From Oscarella lobularis (taxonomy: Eukaryota; Porifera; Homoscleromorpha; Homosclerophorida; Oscarellidae), in NCBI RefSeq assembly GCF_947507565.1, contig NC_089176.1, forward strand, positions 1,426,001 to 1,490,000: a stretch of 64,000 nt of DNA. Reading direction: 5' to 3'. How positions within the stretch are numbered: the stretch's first letter is position 1; the number at the start of each line of letters is the position of its first letter. The notes beneath the pieces were generated by a model. It searched no databases and was not told the DNA's origin. It saw only the letters and a list, made by a program, of their open reading frames with translations. Positions 1-11,587 of this stretch are shown here, piece after piece. Position numbers and translations under genes: made by a program.

Positions 1-2805
1 AGCGAGACACCAAACCATGACGCCCGTTTCGCAGACGGTACGCATGGACTCGTGCATGTGCCGATTGCGAAGCGAAACGCAATCTGGAGGCGTAACAAAA
101 ATTGCCATGACGTCGTATAGCCACTGCGGATCGGTAAAGACGATGTTCCGAAGTTCCGGAACGTCAGAAAAGTGAAGCACAGCATTGCAACTGTTCAGAT
201 ATGTTATTCCTGCATCGATTGTATCATCAGGAAGAAAATCTCTCCGGTGAAGACTTCTTAGATGACTTTCCAGATCATAAATTTCTGACAAGCGAATGAT
301 CGGGCGACCGGTATGTTGGCGAAAAGCCGCAAAAATTCGCATCAGAGCAAGCCATAGTAGCGGAATCGGTGGCTGACTGGCCCAATATTTTACTGCCATC
401 TGCTTTCCTTTCTCTTTAATATCTTTGATGGTGGGGTCGCAGCTGGCTGGACCCGACCGCGTGTTATCAACTAGGCAGTATACTCTGTTTTCGCCTAGCT
501 CTGATGCGTCGGCCTCAGGAAAACGCGCCGACGTAAATAAACTCGAAAAAGCGGAAGATATTTTTTTCAAAAAATTTTGACGAGGCTGAATTTTCCCCAG
601 GATCAAAAGGTGAGATTCTATCTTGCACTTTCTAATCAATTGTCGCAATAGTTGATTTTGACGCGCCAAAAGTTTCGGTGTGACGCCTTTCGCATCACCG
701 TGCGTGGCAACAAAGAGAAACAAGGGGTATGAAAGCTGTTCATCTAGCACTTTGCCCAAATGAGCGAGCCCCGAAGCAGCAACGTCGTCACCCCCTTCTT
801 CTGCTATCAATTGGGACGCGATCCAATGTTCGAAATTTCTCAAAGGAGTAGACGTCACGCGATGTGGCTCCTGTCGTTCGCCTTTTCCCTTTGCATCGCG
901 TCGAAACAGAGACACGGTCTCTTCATCAAGAGGCTTGCAGACGTTAAAAACAAGGATATTGATGGTTGACTGGAAAGGTGACCGACATGCTGTTAGGCTA
1001 CTATGAGTCATTAGGAATCTACCCTGTCCCGCTTGATCGCGAATATTTACAACAAGTTCTTCCACTTCTTCTCTCGCAGTGACATCGTCTTTGCAGTAGA
1101 CTCTAATTTGATCTGCAATGTCTTGAGTCAAACCAATTTTTTCTTCAAACAACCAACTCAACGTCGTTTTGTCAGGTTCTGAATTAAAAGTGCTCGGCCC
1201 AGTGCAATCTTTTGCTGCAGCTATTGATTTACGACCGTAAAACTTAACCAAGTAAGGATTTTCTTCCGTGCCAACATTTCTGCTTCTTATTTCACTCATC
1301 CCTGTTTCCTCACTCAACTCAGCCCCTTCCTGTGCTACTACAGGATATTGCTCTTCTGTTTCTTCCATTGGCCGTTCATATGAAAGATACCTCACTACTG
1401 ATAGCATTCTTTCCTCTAGGCTCAACTCTATCCAGTTTACTTTGATTACTTGCCTCGCAATCGTTCTCTTCACAATGCTCTCTTTATCTTCTTCGCTCAC
1501 CTCCATCCAACCTCTTCCGGACGTTATAGCAACTTGAGCTTCAATTCCCTGCGTGCTCGGCTGATGCTGAAAGGGCAGTCCGAGTAAATGACGGCGCAGA
1601 CAGGTCTTTCCAACGCCATCAGGACCCATCAAATTAATATTTAGCCGAGGAATAATCACTGTCCCTCCAAGCAGAGCCTTCTCATAATCATAAGGTATCC
1701 CAGACGACAGAAAAGCTATAGAAACAGACTAACACATGACCTGTCCAATTTATACGTTTCTTACGCAAACGCTTTGACAAGTCCTGCTCCTGAAAATGAT
1801 CTCGGCATGTTCTGTACAAAGACCGGATTGGCTTACATTCATCCTTGTCCTTCTTTAGCACTTCTACTATTCCTTCAGCAGCAGAAAACCCGTTTTTCAC
1901 TTGTAGTTTAAAAGCGGCCAATTTGGACCGTTCTACAAGCAGCCACTGTTCTTGGTGTTGAACAAGGCTAACAGGAGACGGACGCATCCATTTGCTTGTT
2001 GCACCTATGCAGCACTCTTCGTCCGGACCGTTCCAACATCGAATTTTTGTGAAGTCAAACCCGAACGTCGTTTGATCGCCATCTGACGTCGCCGGAAAAG
2101 TCATTTGACCGTTTGAATCAATAGAAAACCCTCGGGTGGCGAACCACCATTCACTTGCTCGTTCGAATGGTAGACACGATGAGTAAATCTTAAGAAAAAT
2201 GCCCGCGTCTCTGGCATGATGCCCGCACGGGCTGATGCCAAGGGAATCTAATTTCATGCCACAGTTAACAACCCACTGGCCGGACGACGGGCAGTCACTC
2301 ACTATCGTGAGAAGTTTATCTGTAAAAATATCAAGATATATTGCGAAGATGTCACTAAATGTAACAGTTGTGCCATCGGACAAGCCCCAGTCGCCCGTGA
2401 TCGTATCGCTTAGGCCCAGGTACCAGATTAGAGCTACAAAACAAAGTAATTTCTAGCAGCACCTAATCTTCATTTCTCACCCTCGTCGCTTGTAAGCAAA
2501 AAGCTCCAAATTTGCTGGACAACATCGTGGCGGGTCACCGCTGCGGTTTCGACTATGACTGGCGATCCACTCACACGCGGATCAGCCAATAGCTTGCGGA
2601 TAAGACAATCTCGTTCATTCAAGCTGCCGGAAAGATCCTCTGCTTCTTCTGCATCTTTACGACGAAGTAACACGCGTGCGTTTGGAGCGTCTACGGACTC
2701 ATCTACGCGAACTCCTCTTCCGTCGATAACCATTAGACGACATACAGATTTGCAGACGACGTTTCCATCCGCTGCGAATTCGACATTGTCGGTTGTGCGC
2801 GACAT
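1..2805 (-). CDS. Caspase-like/ROC-COR/Death protein, copy 1 (3' end outside window)
   Basis: Three exons are readable: 2481-2805, 1765-2433 and 1-1715. The last stays open to the window edge, so the COR end and Death domain are missing. The 45-50 bp introns keep phase 1 throughout, exactly as in the other two copies. Exons 1-2 form a caspase-like fold with the nucleophile context S-D-C-P-S-S-G near 2280-2320; the strand that should carry the catalytic His reads Y-L-G-L instead. Exon 3 starts the ROC GTPase: P-loop GPDGVGKT near 1600-1625, DQAGQ near 1035, T-H-G-D as G4 near 700, then a COR domain. The start is the Met aligned with the starts of copies 2 and 3; another in-frame Met at 2901 would add 32 residues. 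LRR receptor A lies just upstream. A cytosolic GTPase role in death or immune signalling is inferred. Confidence 0.82.
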
Positions 2806-2901
2806 TTCAGCTTGCAGAAGTTCAAGGGCCCGGATATCATAGCCACGAATGAGCTCAAAGACATGTCCTGAGCAAAGAATGGACAGGGCAGACCAGGACA
2901 T

Positions 2902-3035
2902 GACATTCTACTATGATTCCACTGTTTCTACTCTACAAAATTATACGGCATATAGCTGTAATAGACTATAGATAATAAATTGTCGAGCAGCCTCCTGCTC
3001 CGGCCTGAAATCAGGGAGCAGTCAACGTGCCAACG
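2902..3035. other. Short intergenic spacer
   Basis: An AT-rich stretch of about 130 bp between the 3' end of LRR receptor A and the 5' end of ROCO copy 1. It must hold the terminator of one gene and the promoter of the next, unless they are transcribed together. I see no distinct motif. Confidence 0.5.
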
Positions 3036-6000
3036 TCAAAGTTTTTTGTACTGCATTCTGCTTCTTCTCTGACAAATCTTTGCTCTTCTTGATACCAAGA
3101 AGTGAATAATTGTGACCACAACAACGAAAAGCACGAAAAGAACGTTGAGAGCATAAACGAATATTTCTGAGACTTCAGAAGTCAGAGCACTGTCACGATT
3201 TGTCATGCAGTTGAAGGTGATTGCGATGGTAAATGACGCCGCGACGTCAACCCAACTTTCAAAGTTCCACTTAGTATAGCTAATGAACGGTCTTGCAGTC
3301 GCAATAAAATAACTAAATCCAAAGAGTAACAGGTTGAATAAAATTGCTTGAACGTCTTGCTGAGATAGAGGAAAAATAGAAATGACAACAGCAAGTGCTA
3401 AGCGACGAAGCATTAGAAAAACCGCCATGTATTTCTGATACGGTTTTTTGTAGCAACAGATCAGCACGTCCAAATACGATAGACGAAAACGTCGTCTCCG
3501 ATTTGAACCCAGCTGCAGTCGTTTCCTAAGCAAGAAAAAGATTGTGGCTGGAAAGAGGCCAATGTTAGCAATCGTGAGTATTATGCCAAGTATGAACAGA
3601 ATTCTGTTCTCTGCGGAGGAACAGTCGATCCAGGGATACACTTTCATGTAGTAGTCATTTGTTCCAGGATTGATAACACATGGAAGCAGGATTTTAATAA
3701 GCTGGTTGGAAATTGGATAGAAGAAAACATTCAAAAGAAGTAGAAGCTGCCCTTTTGCTTTTCTCTTAACCAATTCAAAAAGCTCTTTCTTCCTATTTAG
3801 TCTATACGCAAGTGGCCTCTTTCGTATAGCGAAGCAGTCTGCTTGATAATCGAGCAGGAATAGGAGCAATTCGAATCCGCTTACAACGAAAGGAACAGCA
3901 ACTAGAAAGAGCAGTCGTCCAAGAGGAGAAAACAGGGGTGAAAACGTGCACGAAAATCCGTAGAAATTGAAGTTAATTAGGTTCTTGAGCCACTTTGTCA
4001 CTTTGAACACTTTCATTTTATCCAATACCGTAGCAAACGAGCAGTACTTGCATTCAACGTGCAGACTTGTGACATTGAGCGAATCCATAACTTGAACGTA
4101 CATAATCAATGTCATAGCGAACGCTTTGATTGCTCTAAGACGTCCGAAAACTGTTAGAAGCACAAAGGTGCAAAAGATTTCCACGAACCAAACAGGCAAA
4201 ACGTGAAAAGTTCCAAACAAAATTATTGCCAGCGATAGAGCAATGTAACAAATCGTATTTACTAATCTTGCCACCTTTCTTCCGCAGATGAAATGATATC
4301 CGTATTTTTGAAGTTTTTCAGACGCCCACGTCAAGAATAGCACAAAAAAGATGCCAAAAATTGCAAGCCCAACGGCAATACCTTGAAATTTTGTTTTGCT
4401 ACACGGATGGCATTTTTGGCCTTCACGGTAAAATTGAGGTTCACACTGAGAGCAGAGTCGTCCGTAAGCATGGCTAGTGCACAAACAGCTTTTGATACAC
4501 GACACAGTCATTCCGTCGTCGTTGAGGTGACAAGTACAGTTGTTAGTCGGATTGCAGCGAAAACTGTCTTTGTACACGGAATCGCAGAGAACGAGATCTG
4601 TCATGTTCTCGGGACTTGGAACTGGATATGTATTCTTTTTCATGTAGATAACGCTGTTATTTGTACCTCCTGGACATCTGGAATGATTGAAATTACACGG
4701 TCTACAATTTCCGTAAAAACCAAAATACTCTCGGTTGCACCGGCACAGCATGTGGCGGTAGTAAGTGCTATCGACGTTCAGTAGACCATAATCCGAGCCG
4801 CCACGAGTTTGATTTATTTGAATTTGAGGACATTGAAAATTTGCCTTACTTCCTTCCGTCGCGACATTGTAATTGATTGTAGTAAATTTTGGCATCGGAT
4901 TTACTCTGTTGCTGCAGTTTAAATTCTTGTTTTCTTGGAGGTTTATTAATTTAATAGATTGAAAAAGTGCGAATCCTTCCGGTATGGATCCGCTAAGGTT
5001 ATTCGAGCTGAGATCGAGTACCTGAAGGTAAGACTGTTCGTGTTCAGGACGTGGAATACTGCCAAACAATTTGTTACGTGATAGCCTCAATGCAACAAGA
5101 TAGTCAAGTGATGCCCACAGCAGTTCAAATAAGTTTCCCTGCAGACCGGTCGATGAAAAGTCAAATGTAAGAATAGGACACTTTTGTTTCCTACGTCGAA
5201 GAGGGTCAATGAATAACTGGGCCAGCCTATGCGTTGTAAGTTTTGTGAATGGATTAAAGCTAAAATCCAAAATTTGTATCTTCGGAAGAAAACAGTAGTA
5301 AGGTTTCGCCGAAATGGAATGGAACCTATTGTGAGAAACATCCAAGGATATTAGGTTTGTAGCATTGAGCACCGAAGACGGAAACTCGCCTTCCAAGTGA
5401 TTTTGACTCAAATCAATTATAGTAGTGCCAATTGGAAAACGAAGTTTTGATGGAATATTTCCACTAAGAAGGTTTTTTCTCAGATTCAGAACTTTAAGAT
5501 TTGGCCATTTAAGATGCATATCTTCTGGCAGTTGACCTTCAAATTTGTTTCTCTCTAACATCAAGTATTTGATATTTCTCAGCGGCAGCAACTGGCTTAT
5601 GCGTCCTTCAAACGACAACAAAGTCAAGTCCATGGCATAAAGATTATATAACTGGCTTATGCTTGGATGTAGCAAACCACCCAAGTCGTTTGATGCAATA
5701 TTTAACACTTTCAAGCACTTCAACTTTCCCACCTCGGGTCCCATTTTACTTCTTTTTAATTTGCAATTGTTGAGCTGAAGGTAGGTAAGATTTCTGTAGA
5801 ATCCTAAAGTAGCCCAGGGAATGGGACCCGTAAGCATTGTGGAAGTCATTTTAAAATTAAAGAGAGAGAGCTCCTTTTTAGGCAAGAAACGGCTCAGCGA
5901 ACCATGAACCATGTTGGACCCCAAGTCTAGAAACTGAAGATCTTGCAGGTTCCAAATACCGGTACAATTTTCCACAGATCCGGATAAACGATTGCCTGGA

Positions 6001-6448
6001 AGGTAGATGCCAATAACGAAACCTTCTTGCGAAGCAATTACACCCCTCCAGCAACAAAAGGGAAGATTCGAATTCCAATTACTGCTATTCTTCCAGTTTC
6101 GTCCTCCCATGACACCGTAGAATTTTCGAAGAATGGACTTTTCTCTTTCTACTCTCTCTTTCAAAGCCGTAGTGTCAATTTCGTTTTGGCAAAATAGCTT
6201 CTTTGCACAGTCCACGTCTACAAAAGTTAGAAAGCATTACGAGACCATACTGCCGTCGTGGGTCTGGAGTGACAAGCAGCTCCAAACTCAACAAAAAGGC
6301 CAGTCATCTTACTGCGCGCAGCGGAGAAGACCGTCCAGCCAGAAGGTTCAGTCACACGTAGCGGGCATTGATAGGAGAAGACTTCAGCAAGAAGACTCAG
6401 AAAGAAGACGACAAGCGCACACTGTGAAACAGCTCCTGAAGCTTTCAT
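3036..6448 (-). CDS. LRR multi-pass membrane receptor A
   Basis: Two exons, 6313-6448 and 3036-6217, are joined across a 95 bp intron (donor GCA|GTAAGA, acceptor TTTTGTAG). They code for about 1,105 residues. Exon 1 is a signal peptide with a hydrophobic core ending near F-S-Y-Q-C. The ectodomain opens with a plant-like LRR N-cap (F-Y-x-x-x-G-G-R-N-W, then C-C-W-x-G-V) and has about 15 LRRs of the type L-x-G-x-I-P with L-D-L-S-x-N-x-L. A cysteine-rich EGF-like stretch follows, including G-R-L-C-S-Q-C. The C-terminal third has 10-11 hydrophobic helices and resembles the multi-pass domains fused to LRR or beta-helix ectodomains in many marine eukaryotes. It is probably a surface recognition receptor. 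Ligand and signalling route are unknown. Start and splice phase are consistent. Confidence 0.85.
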
Positions 6449-6559
6449 TGCGTAGAAGCGCGTTAGAGACTAATAATATTAAATGAATTGCACCTTCGGT
6501 TTCAGGATCTAAGTCCTGACCATAATTCTTTTGTGACGACCAGCAGAGACTCTGCATGA

Positions 6560-7045
6560 TCAACTCCAACCAGGAAGAGACTGGATAGAGAGGATAACGT
6601 AGAAGGAGCCTATTGCGAAGAGAAAAATTGCAAGGTAAAAGATCAAAGTAAACTGCATGGCGTTATGATTTTCTGCGTGTTCGGCTGATGTCGAGAAGGC
6701 AGTCCGAGTAAACGACGGCGCAGACAGGTCTTTCCATGCAACGCCATCAGGACCCATCAAAGTACTATTTAGTCGTGGAATTATCACAGACTCCCCAATT
6801 AAGCCAGGGTCTTGAGAGAAGCTTGGGGTCTCCCAGACGACAGAACTACTATGGAAATATTATATTGACATGCGTGCAATTTATACATACCTTATGCAAA
6901 ATACTTCTATCCCTTCAGCTACGTCGAATTTTCAAACGTGGTTTACCGGTAATTACCATCCGATGTCACCAGAAATGTCGTTTTACCGCTTGAATCAATG
7001 GAAATGAAAAACCCTCAGGCAGACCTCGACTTTCTCGTTCACTGT
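6560..7045 (-). pseudogene. Degenerate ROCO gene fragment
   Basis: Pieces line up in order with the intact ROCO copies. 6680-6790 matches the P-loop region. 6820-6900 matches the start of exon 3 and the preceding intron, including the conserved CCAGACGACAGAA block. 6940-7040 matches part of the caspase-like exon. A four-base insertion (ATGC on the plus strand near 6736-6740) breaks the P-loop between V and G-K-T. Most of the gene is missing and several stops follow. It lies between the two LRR-ROCO pairs, so it is probably the scar of a third unit. Confidence 0.8.
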
Positions 7046-7353
7046 GACTGCGTGAACCGATGAAACCTACCTGAGACCTGAAAAGCGTTTTTCAAATCGT
7101 TTTTCGGTTGCGTGCAGCAGTTCAGCACTGAGTTTCTCTTTGCCCGAGACAAGAGCCCGCGCAAATCTAAGAACCCGGATAATTCCTTGTCTTCGTTCGT
7201 TTCGATCGGCTCGAAGTGACGCCGCTGAACGAAACACAATGGAAGACGCCGCCATTCGAGCTCGCTTTCCGTCGTCTCGACTTCGTCTGCATCGTCCGTA
7301 TCGTTCGCTGCCAGATCGCAGTCGAAGGTGCCGAAACGGTGCGCAGCCATCAC
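7039..7353 (-). CDS. Possible orphan first exon, hypothetical
   Basis: An open frame of about 100 residues begins with Met at 7353 or 7350 in CpG-rich DNA. It contains an acidic stretch, an E-W-R-R-L-P-L-C-F segment and an F-L-D-L-R-G-L-L segment. A possible donor (CAGGTAGG) sits near 7070. A palindromic GTCACGTGA element is about 65 bp upstream. The composition looks like a first exon next to a promoter, but the neighbouring DNA downstream is the ROCO relic and I find no partner exon. It may be a leftover 5' exon or chance reading in CpG-rich DNA, where other frames are also open. No family recognised. Confidence 0.3.
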   Translation of the reverse strand: MMAAHRFGTFDCDLAANDTDDADEVETTESELEWRRLPLCFVQRRHFEPIETNEDKELSGFLDLRGLLSRAKRNSVLNCCTQPKNDLKNAFQVSGRFHRFTQSQ

Positions 7354-7563
7354 TAATTCGGCGCCTTCGAAACGAAAACGAGAGAGGATGGAATGAGCGT
7401 GCGCTCACTAGGCTTTCGGTCACGTGATGTTAGTGTAAATAGCCGCTGTCAATGGCAGTCACAAAAAGACAAAAAAAATTGCAGAAAGATCTATCGCCAT
7501 ATACTATCGTTTTCTAGGTTGATTTCGGAAATATATGTATCGCCATTTAATTAGGAACGCTTT
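7046..7563. other. Spacer between ROCO copy 2 and the relic
   Basis: Apart from the possible orphan exon, this stretch has CpG-rich DNA at 7100-7430 and an AT-rich part at 7430-7563 that would serve as the 3' flank of ROCO copy 2. It carries one GTCACGTGA palindrome. I see no RNA gene or transposon end. Confidence 0.45.
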
Positions 7564-10500
7564 TTAGGTTGATTGCTGATCTGATTGCTTCTTCAATAGC
7601 AGATGTTCCACGTCATGCAGAATTTCAGCATCATCGCAGGCCTGTCTTATTATTGATGCCAACGCTTTTTGACCCTCCTTGTCTCTCCATTCGTGCAACA
7701 GCGTGAGCATTCTTTCCTTATCATTGCTCAAATAAATGAACATCGAATCTTTTACTTCCCTGTGCATTCCGAGATAAAAGCCTACCGTTCTCCATTTGCC
7801 TCTGCCTGCTTCGGCAATACAAGAGGCGACAAGCAGAAACGCTCGGTCATCTTCTAGATTTGGCCAAGTAACCGTTTCCGTTGCACCCCCGATGGATCCA
7901 CTGTCTGTTTCGTCGACTTGTACGTCAAATGCAATGCTAGTGTACCAATGATGCAGTCCAATCAAGTCAGAATCATCTATTGGCTTGCCAGACTGCGTTG
8001 TCAGACACTGGCCTAGCTTCGGAGGATAGTCAGCGAGAGAAATCATGTCATCCCTCGTCAGATCGTCAACGGTGTATTTTTCTGAATATTGGACGCACAA
8101 TTTCAGGACAAGTCCTATCATACCGCGGCTTTTTGCTTCGTCTAGTTGGGTCACGATGAATTGACGAATTCGCGCGCAGTGCTTGCTGTATGCTTCGCTC
8201 TGCACAGACGGTTTCGTTGCCACCGATGTTAGAGTGACGGCTATTAGGAAACCGTCTTTTTCGTAGCGAAGTTCCAATTTGAGTCGATCTTCGAGAAAGA
8301 AGAGGCATCGGTTCCGCTTCAGAACTGGCGAATTGTGCGTGTATCGAAAGTGCTTCACGCATCGAGAAACGAGACGGAAGAACAGCGATTCGGGAACAAC
8401 GGGAACGTTAGCTGGACAAAAGAGAAGCGACGGTGGAGACGACAAAACCGGAGAAGCGGGGATAATAGAGTCCAATTGTTTCTTACAGTCAGTAAGAAGA
8501 CACGGAACGAAGAAATCCATTCCCGGTCTGCCTTCTTCGTCTGACGAGTCTGGGCAAATGATGTCAAAAAGTTGCAGCACTTCCAAAATAACTGGCACGT
8601 CCTCTTCTTTGATTCGCGCCTCTTCTTTGAGAACGTGGCTGGCGAGACTCCAAACCATGACGCCCGTTTCGTAGACGGCGCGCATGGGCTCGTGCATGTG
8701 CCGATTGCGAAGCGAAACGCAATCCGGAGGCGTAACAAAGATAGCCATCACGTCGTACAGCCACTGCGGATCGGCAAAGACGATGTTCCGAAGCCCTGGA
8801 ACGTCAGAAAAGTGAAGCACAGCATTGAAACTGTTCAGATAGGCTATTGCTGTCTCGACTGTTTCCTCAGGAATGTGACATTGACGAAATGCAAGATCAC
8901 GAACTTCTGACAGACTTATGACTGGACGACCAGTTCGTTGGTGAAAAGCCGCAAGAATTCGCATGAGAGTAAGCCATGGCAACGGAATCGGCGGCTGACT
9001 GGTCCAATACATTACAGCCATCTCCTTTCCTTTCTCTCGAATATCTTTAATGGTGGGGTCACAGCTGGCAGTACCGGACAGCGTGTTATCAACAAGGCAG
9101 TATACCCTGTTTTCGTCTAGCTCTGATCCGTTCTCAGCCGACGTTAATAAATTCGAAAAAAATTTCTTCAGAAAATTTCGACGTGGCTGAATTCGTCCCA
9201 GGATCAAAACGCGAGAGTCTATCTTGCAGTCTCTAATCAATTGTCGCAATAGTTGATTTTGACGCTCCAAAACTTTTGGCGTGGCGCCTTTCGCGTCGCC
9301 GTGCGTAGCGACAAAGAGAAACAGGGGATAACAAAGCCGTTTGTCTAGAACTTTGCCCAAATGAGTAGCATCGTCACGCCCCTCTTTGGCTATCAATTGG
9401 GACGCAATCCAATGTTCGAAATTTCTCAAAGGAGTAGACGTCACGCGATGTGGCTCCTGTCGTTCGCCTTTTCCCTTTGGATCGCGTCGAAACAGAGACA
9501 CAGTCTCTTCGTCAAGAGGCTTGCAGACGTTGAAAACAAGAATATTGATGGTCGACTGGAAAGGTGACCGACACGCTGTAAGGCTACTATGAGTCATTAA
9601 GAATCGACCCTGTCCCGCTTGATCGCGAATATTGACAACGAGTTCCTCCACTTCTTCCCTCGCAGTAGCCTTATCTGCGCTGTAAGCTTTAATGCGATCT
9701 GCAACATCTTGAGTCAAATTGATTATGTCGTTGAAAGACGATGCTTCAACAGTTTCTGAATTATATCCGCTTCTCTCCGATCGATTTTCGGCGATTGATT
9801 CAGTAGCGCGAATCGAAACCGAGTGGGACTGCACCGCCATCACGTCTTTGTTTCTTTCTATTTCCTTGTTCTCTCCTGTTTCCACACCCGCCTTAGTAAC
9901 TTCTATAGGTCTTTCCTCTCCTTTTTCTTCCATTGACCGTAATACACGTACTTTCCATTCGCTTTCTTTAATTATTTGCCTCGCAATCGTTGTCTTTACA
10001 ACCCGTTCTTTATCATCTTCGCTCACCTCCGTCCAGCCTCTTCCTGACGTTATAGCAACTTGGGCTTCTATTCCCTTCGTGCTTGGTTGATGCTGAAAAG
10101 GCAGCCCGAGTAAATGGCGGCGCAGACAGGTCTTTCCAACGCCATCGGGACCCATCAAATTAATATTTAGTCGTGGAATAATCACAGCCCCTTCGAGCAA
10201 CGCCTGCTGATAAGCAAGATCCGCCTCAGGATTCCCAGACGACAGAACAACTATAAGTCGAAACAGACTTGAACACGACCTGTACAATATATGCATTTTT
10301 ACCTAAGGACTTGGATAAATACTGCCTTTGATAATGATCCCAGCATGTTCTATACAAAGATCCCTTTGGCTCGAAGCCCTTTCTGTCTTTCTGCAGTACT
10401 TCTATCGCTTCAGCGGCAGAAAAGCCGTTTTTCACATGAAGATCAAAAACAGCCATTTTGGAACGTTCTACAAGAAACCACTGATCCTTATTCTGAACGA

Positions 10501-11332
10501 GGCTAACGGGCGACGGCTGCATCCATTTGCTTGTCACGCCTATGGAGCAGTTTTCGTCCGGACCGTTCCAGCATCGAATTTCTGCAAAGTTGAACCCTAC
10601 CGTCGTTTGATCGCCGTCGGATGCCACCAGAAATGTCATTTGACCGCTTGTACCAATGGAAAATCCTCGGGTAGCGAACCACCATTCTCTGGCTATTTCT
10701 TCCGATAGACAGGACGAGAAGATCTTGATAAAAATGCCCCTGTCTCTGGCATGATGTCCGCAAGGACTAATGCCAAGGCGGTCAAACTCTCTGCCACAGT
10801 CTAGAACCCACTGACCGGACGACGGGCAGTCACTGACTATGGTGAGAATTTTATGTTTGAAGACGTCGATGTATACTGCAAAGATGTCACTAAAAGACAC
10901 GGTTGTGCCGTCAGACAGGCACCAATTGCCTGTGAACAGTTCGCCCGGGCCCAAGTACCAGATTCGAGCTACAAAACAAGTTAGATTTAAAGCGGCAGTT
11001 ATTCTTTATTGCTCACCCCCGTTGCTTGCGAGCAAAAAGTGTCGAATTCGTTCGAAAACAACATCTCTGGTCATCGTTGCTGTTTCGATTACGACGGGCG
11101 ATCCAATCAGACGCTGATCAGCCAGTAGGTTGTCGACAAGACAATCTCGTTCGTCGAAGAGATCCTCTGATTTCCCTGCGTCTTCGATTATGTGAGTGTG
11201 AGGCCTTCGACGAGTGAACCAGGGCTCATCTGTACGAACTCCACTTCCGTCGATCACCAGTAGACGATATCCAGATCTATAGACAGCGTTTCCATCTGCC
11301 GCGAACTCTACGTTTTCGTTTTTGTACGACAT
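7564..11332 (-). CDS. Caspase-like/ROC-COR/Death protein, copy 2
   Basis: Exons 11017-11332, 10303-10968 and 7564-10250 join in phase to give about 1,222 residues. The N-terminal 330 residues are a caspase-like fold: a V-I-D-G strand, then Y-L-G-P-G-E where Y-S-G-H-G-E is usual, then S-D-C-P-S-S-G with the Cys retained, and S-S-C-x-x-E-E-I-A. The ROC P-loop G-P-D-G-V-G-K-T follows near residue 358, then a variable insert, D-Q-A-G-Q and T-H-G-D. A COR domain with D-P-Q-W-L-Y-D-V comes next. The last 95 residues read as a Death domain (G-K-W-R-T-V-x-x-Y-L-G, later L-L-H-x-W-R-D). LRR receptor B lies directly upstream, as LRR-A does for copy 1. It is probably an NLR-like cytosolic signalling GTPase; oligomerisation through Death and ROC-COR is inferred. 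Confidence 0.88.
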
Positions 11333-11587
11333 TTTGAGGTCGTTGGTTGTTTGATACGGGGTACTGTCTGCACTATGTATTTACACGAGGGTAGAAAAAG
11401 AGTCGCGGTGTGATTTTTTGGTTTCCTCCTCTTCGAAATTGTTTTAACTGCTTTCTGCTTCTTTTCTTAGCCGGTCTAAAGAAGTATATAGGAAATCAGG
11501 AATGCAGTTAGACTGTAGTAGTCTAAGATTGAAGAGACACTATATGTTATTCTTGGCATCCCGTCCAAATACATTTAGTTTTACTTT
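11333..11587. other. Intergenic spacer
   Basis: About 255 bp between the 3' end of LRR receptor B and the start of ROCO copy 2. It is AT-rich with no motif that I can name. Confidence 0.45.

Noticed and set aside
4383-4784. Plus-strand frame of 133 residues, also seen at 12935-13336
   Set aside because: It is the antisense of the cysteine-rich stalk of the two LRR receptors and is open by codon bias only.
3036-6448. Plant or algal contamination, because of the plant-type LRRs
   Set aside because: The gene sits between animal-type genes, shares their tiny introns and is duplicated together with the ROCO genes.
7564-10250. LRRK-type kinase
   Set aside because: ROC and COR are present, but there is no kinase after COR; the C terminus is a Death domain and there is no LRR block in the protein.
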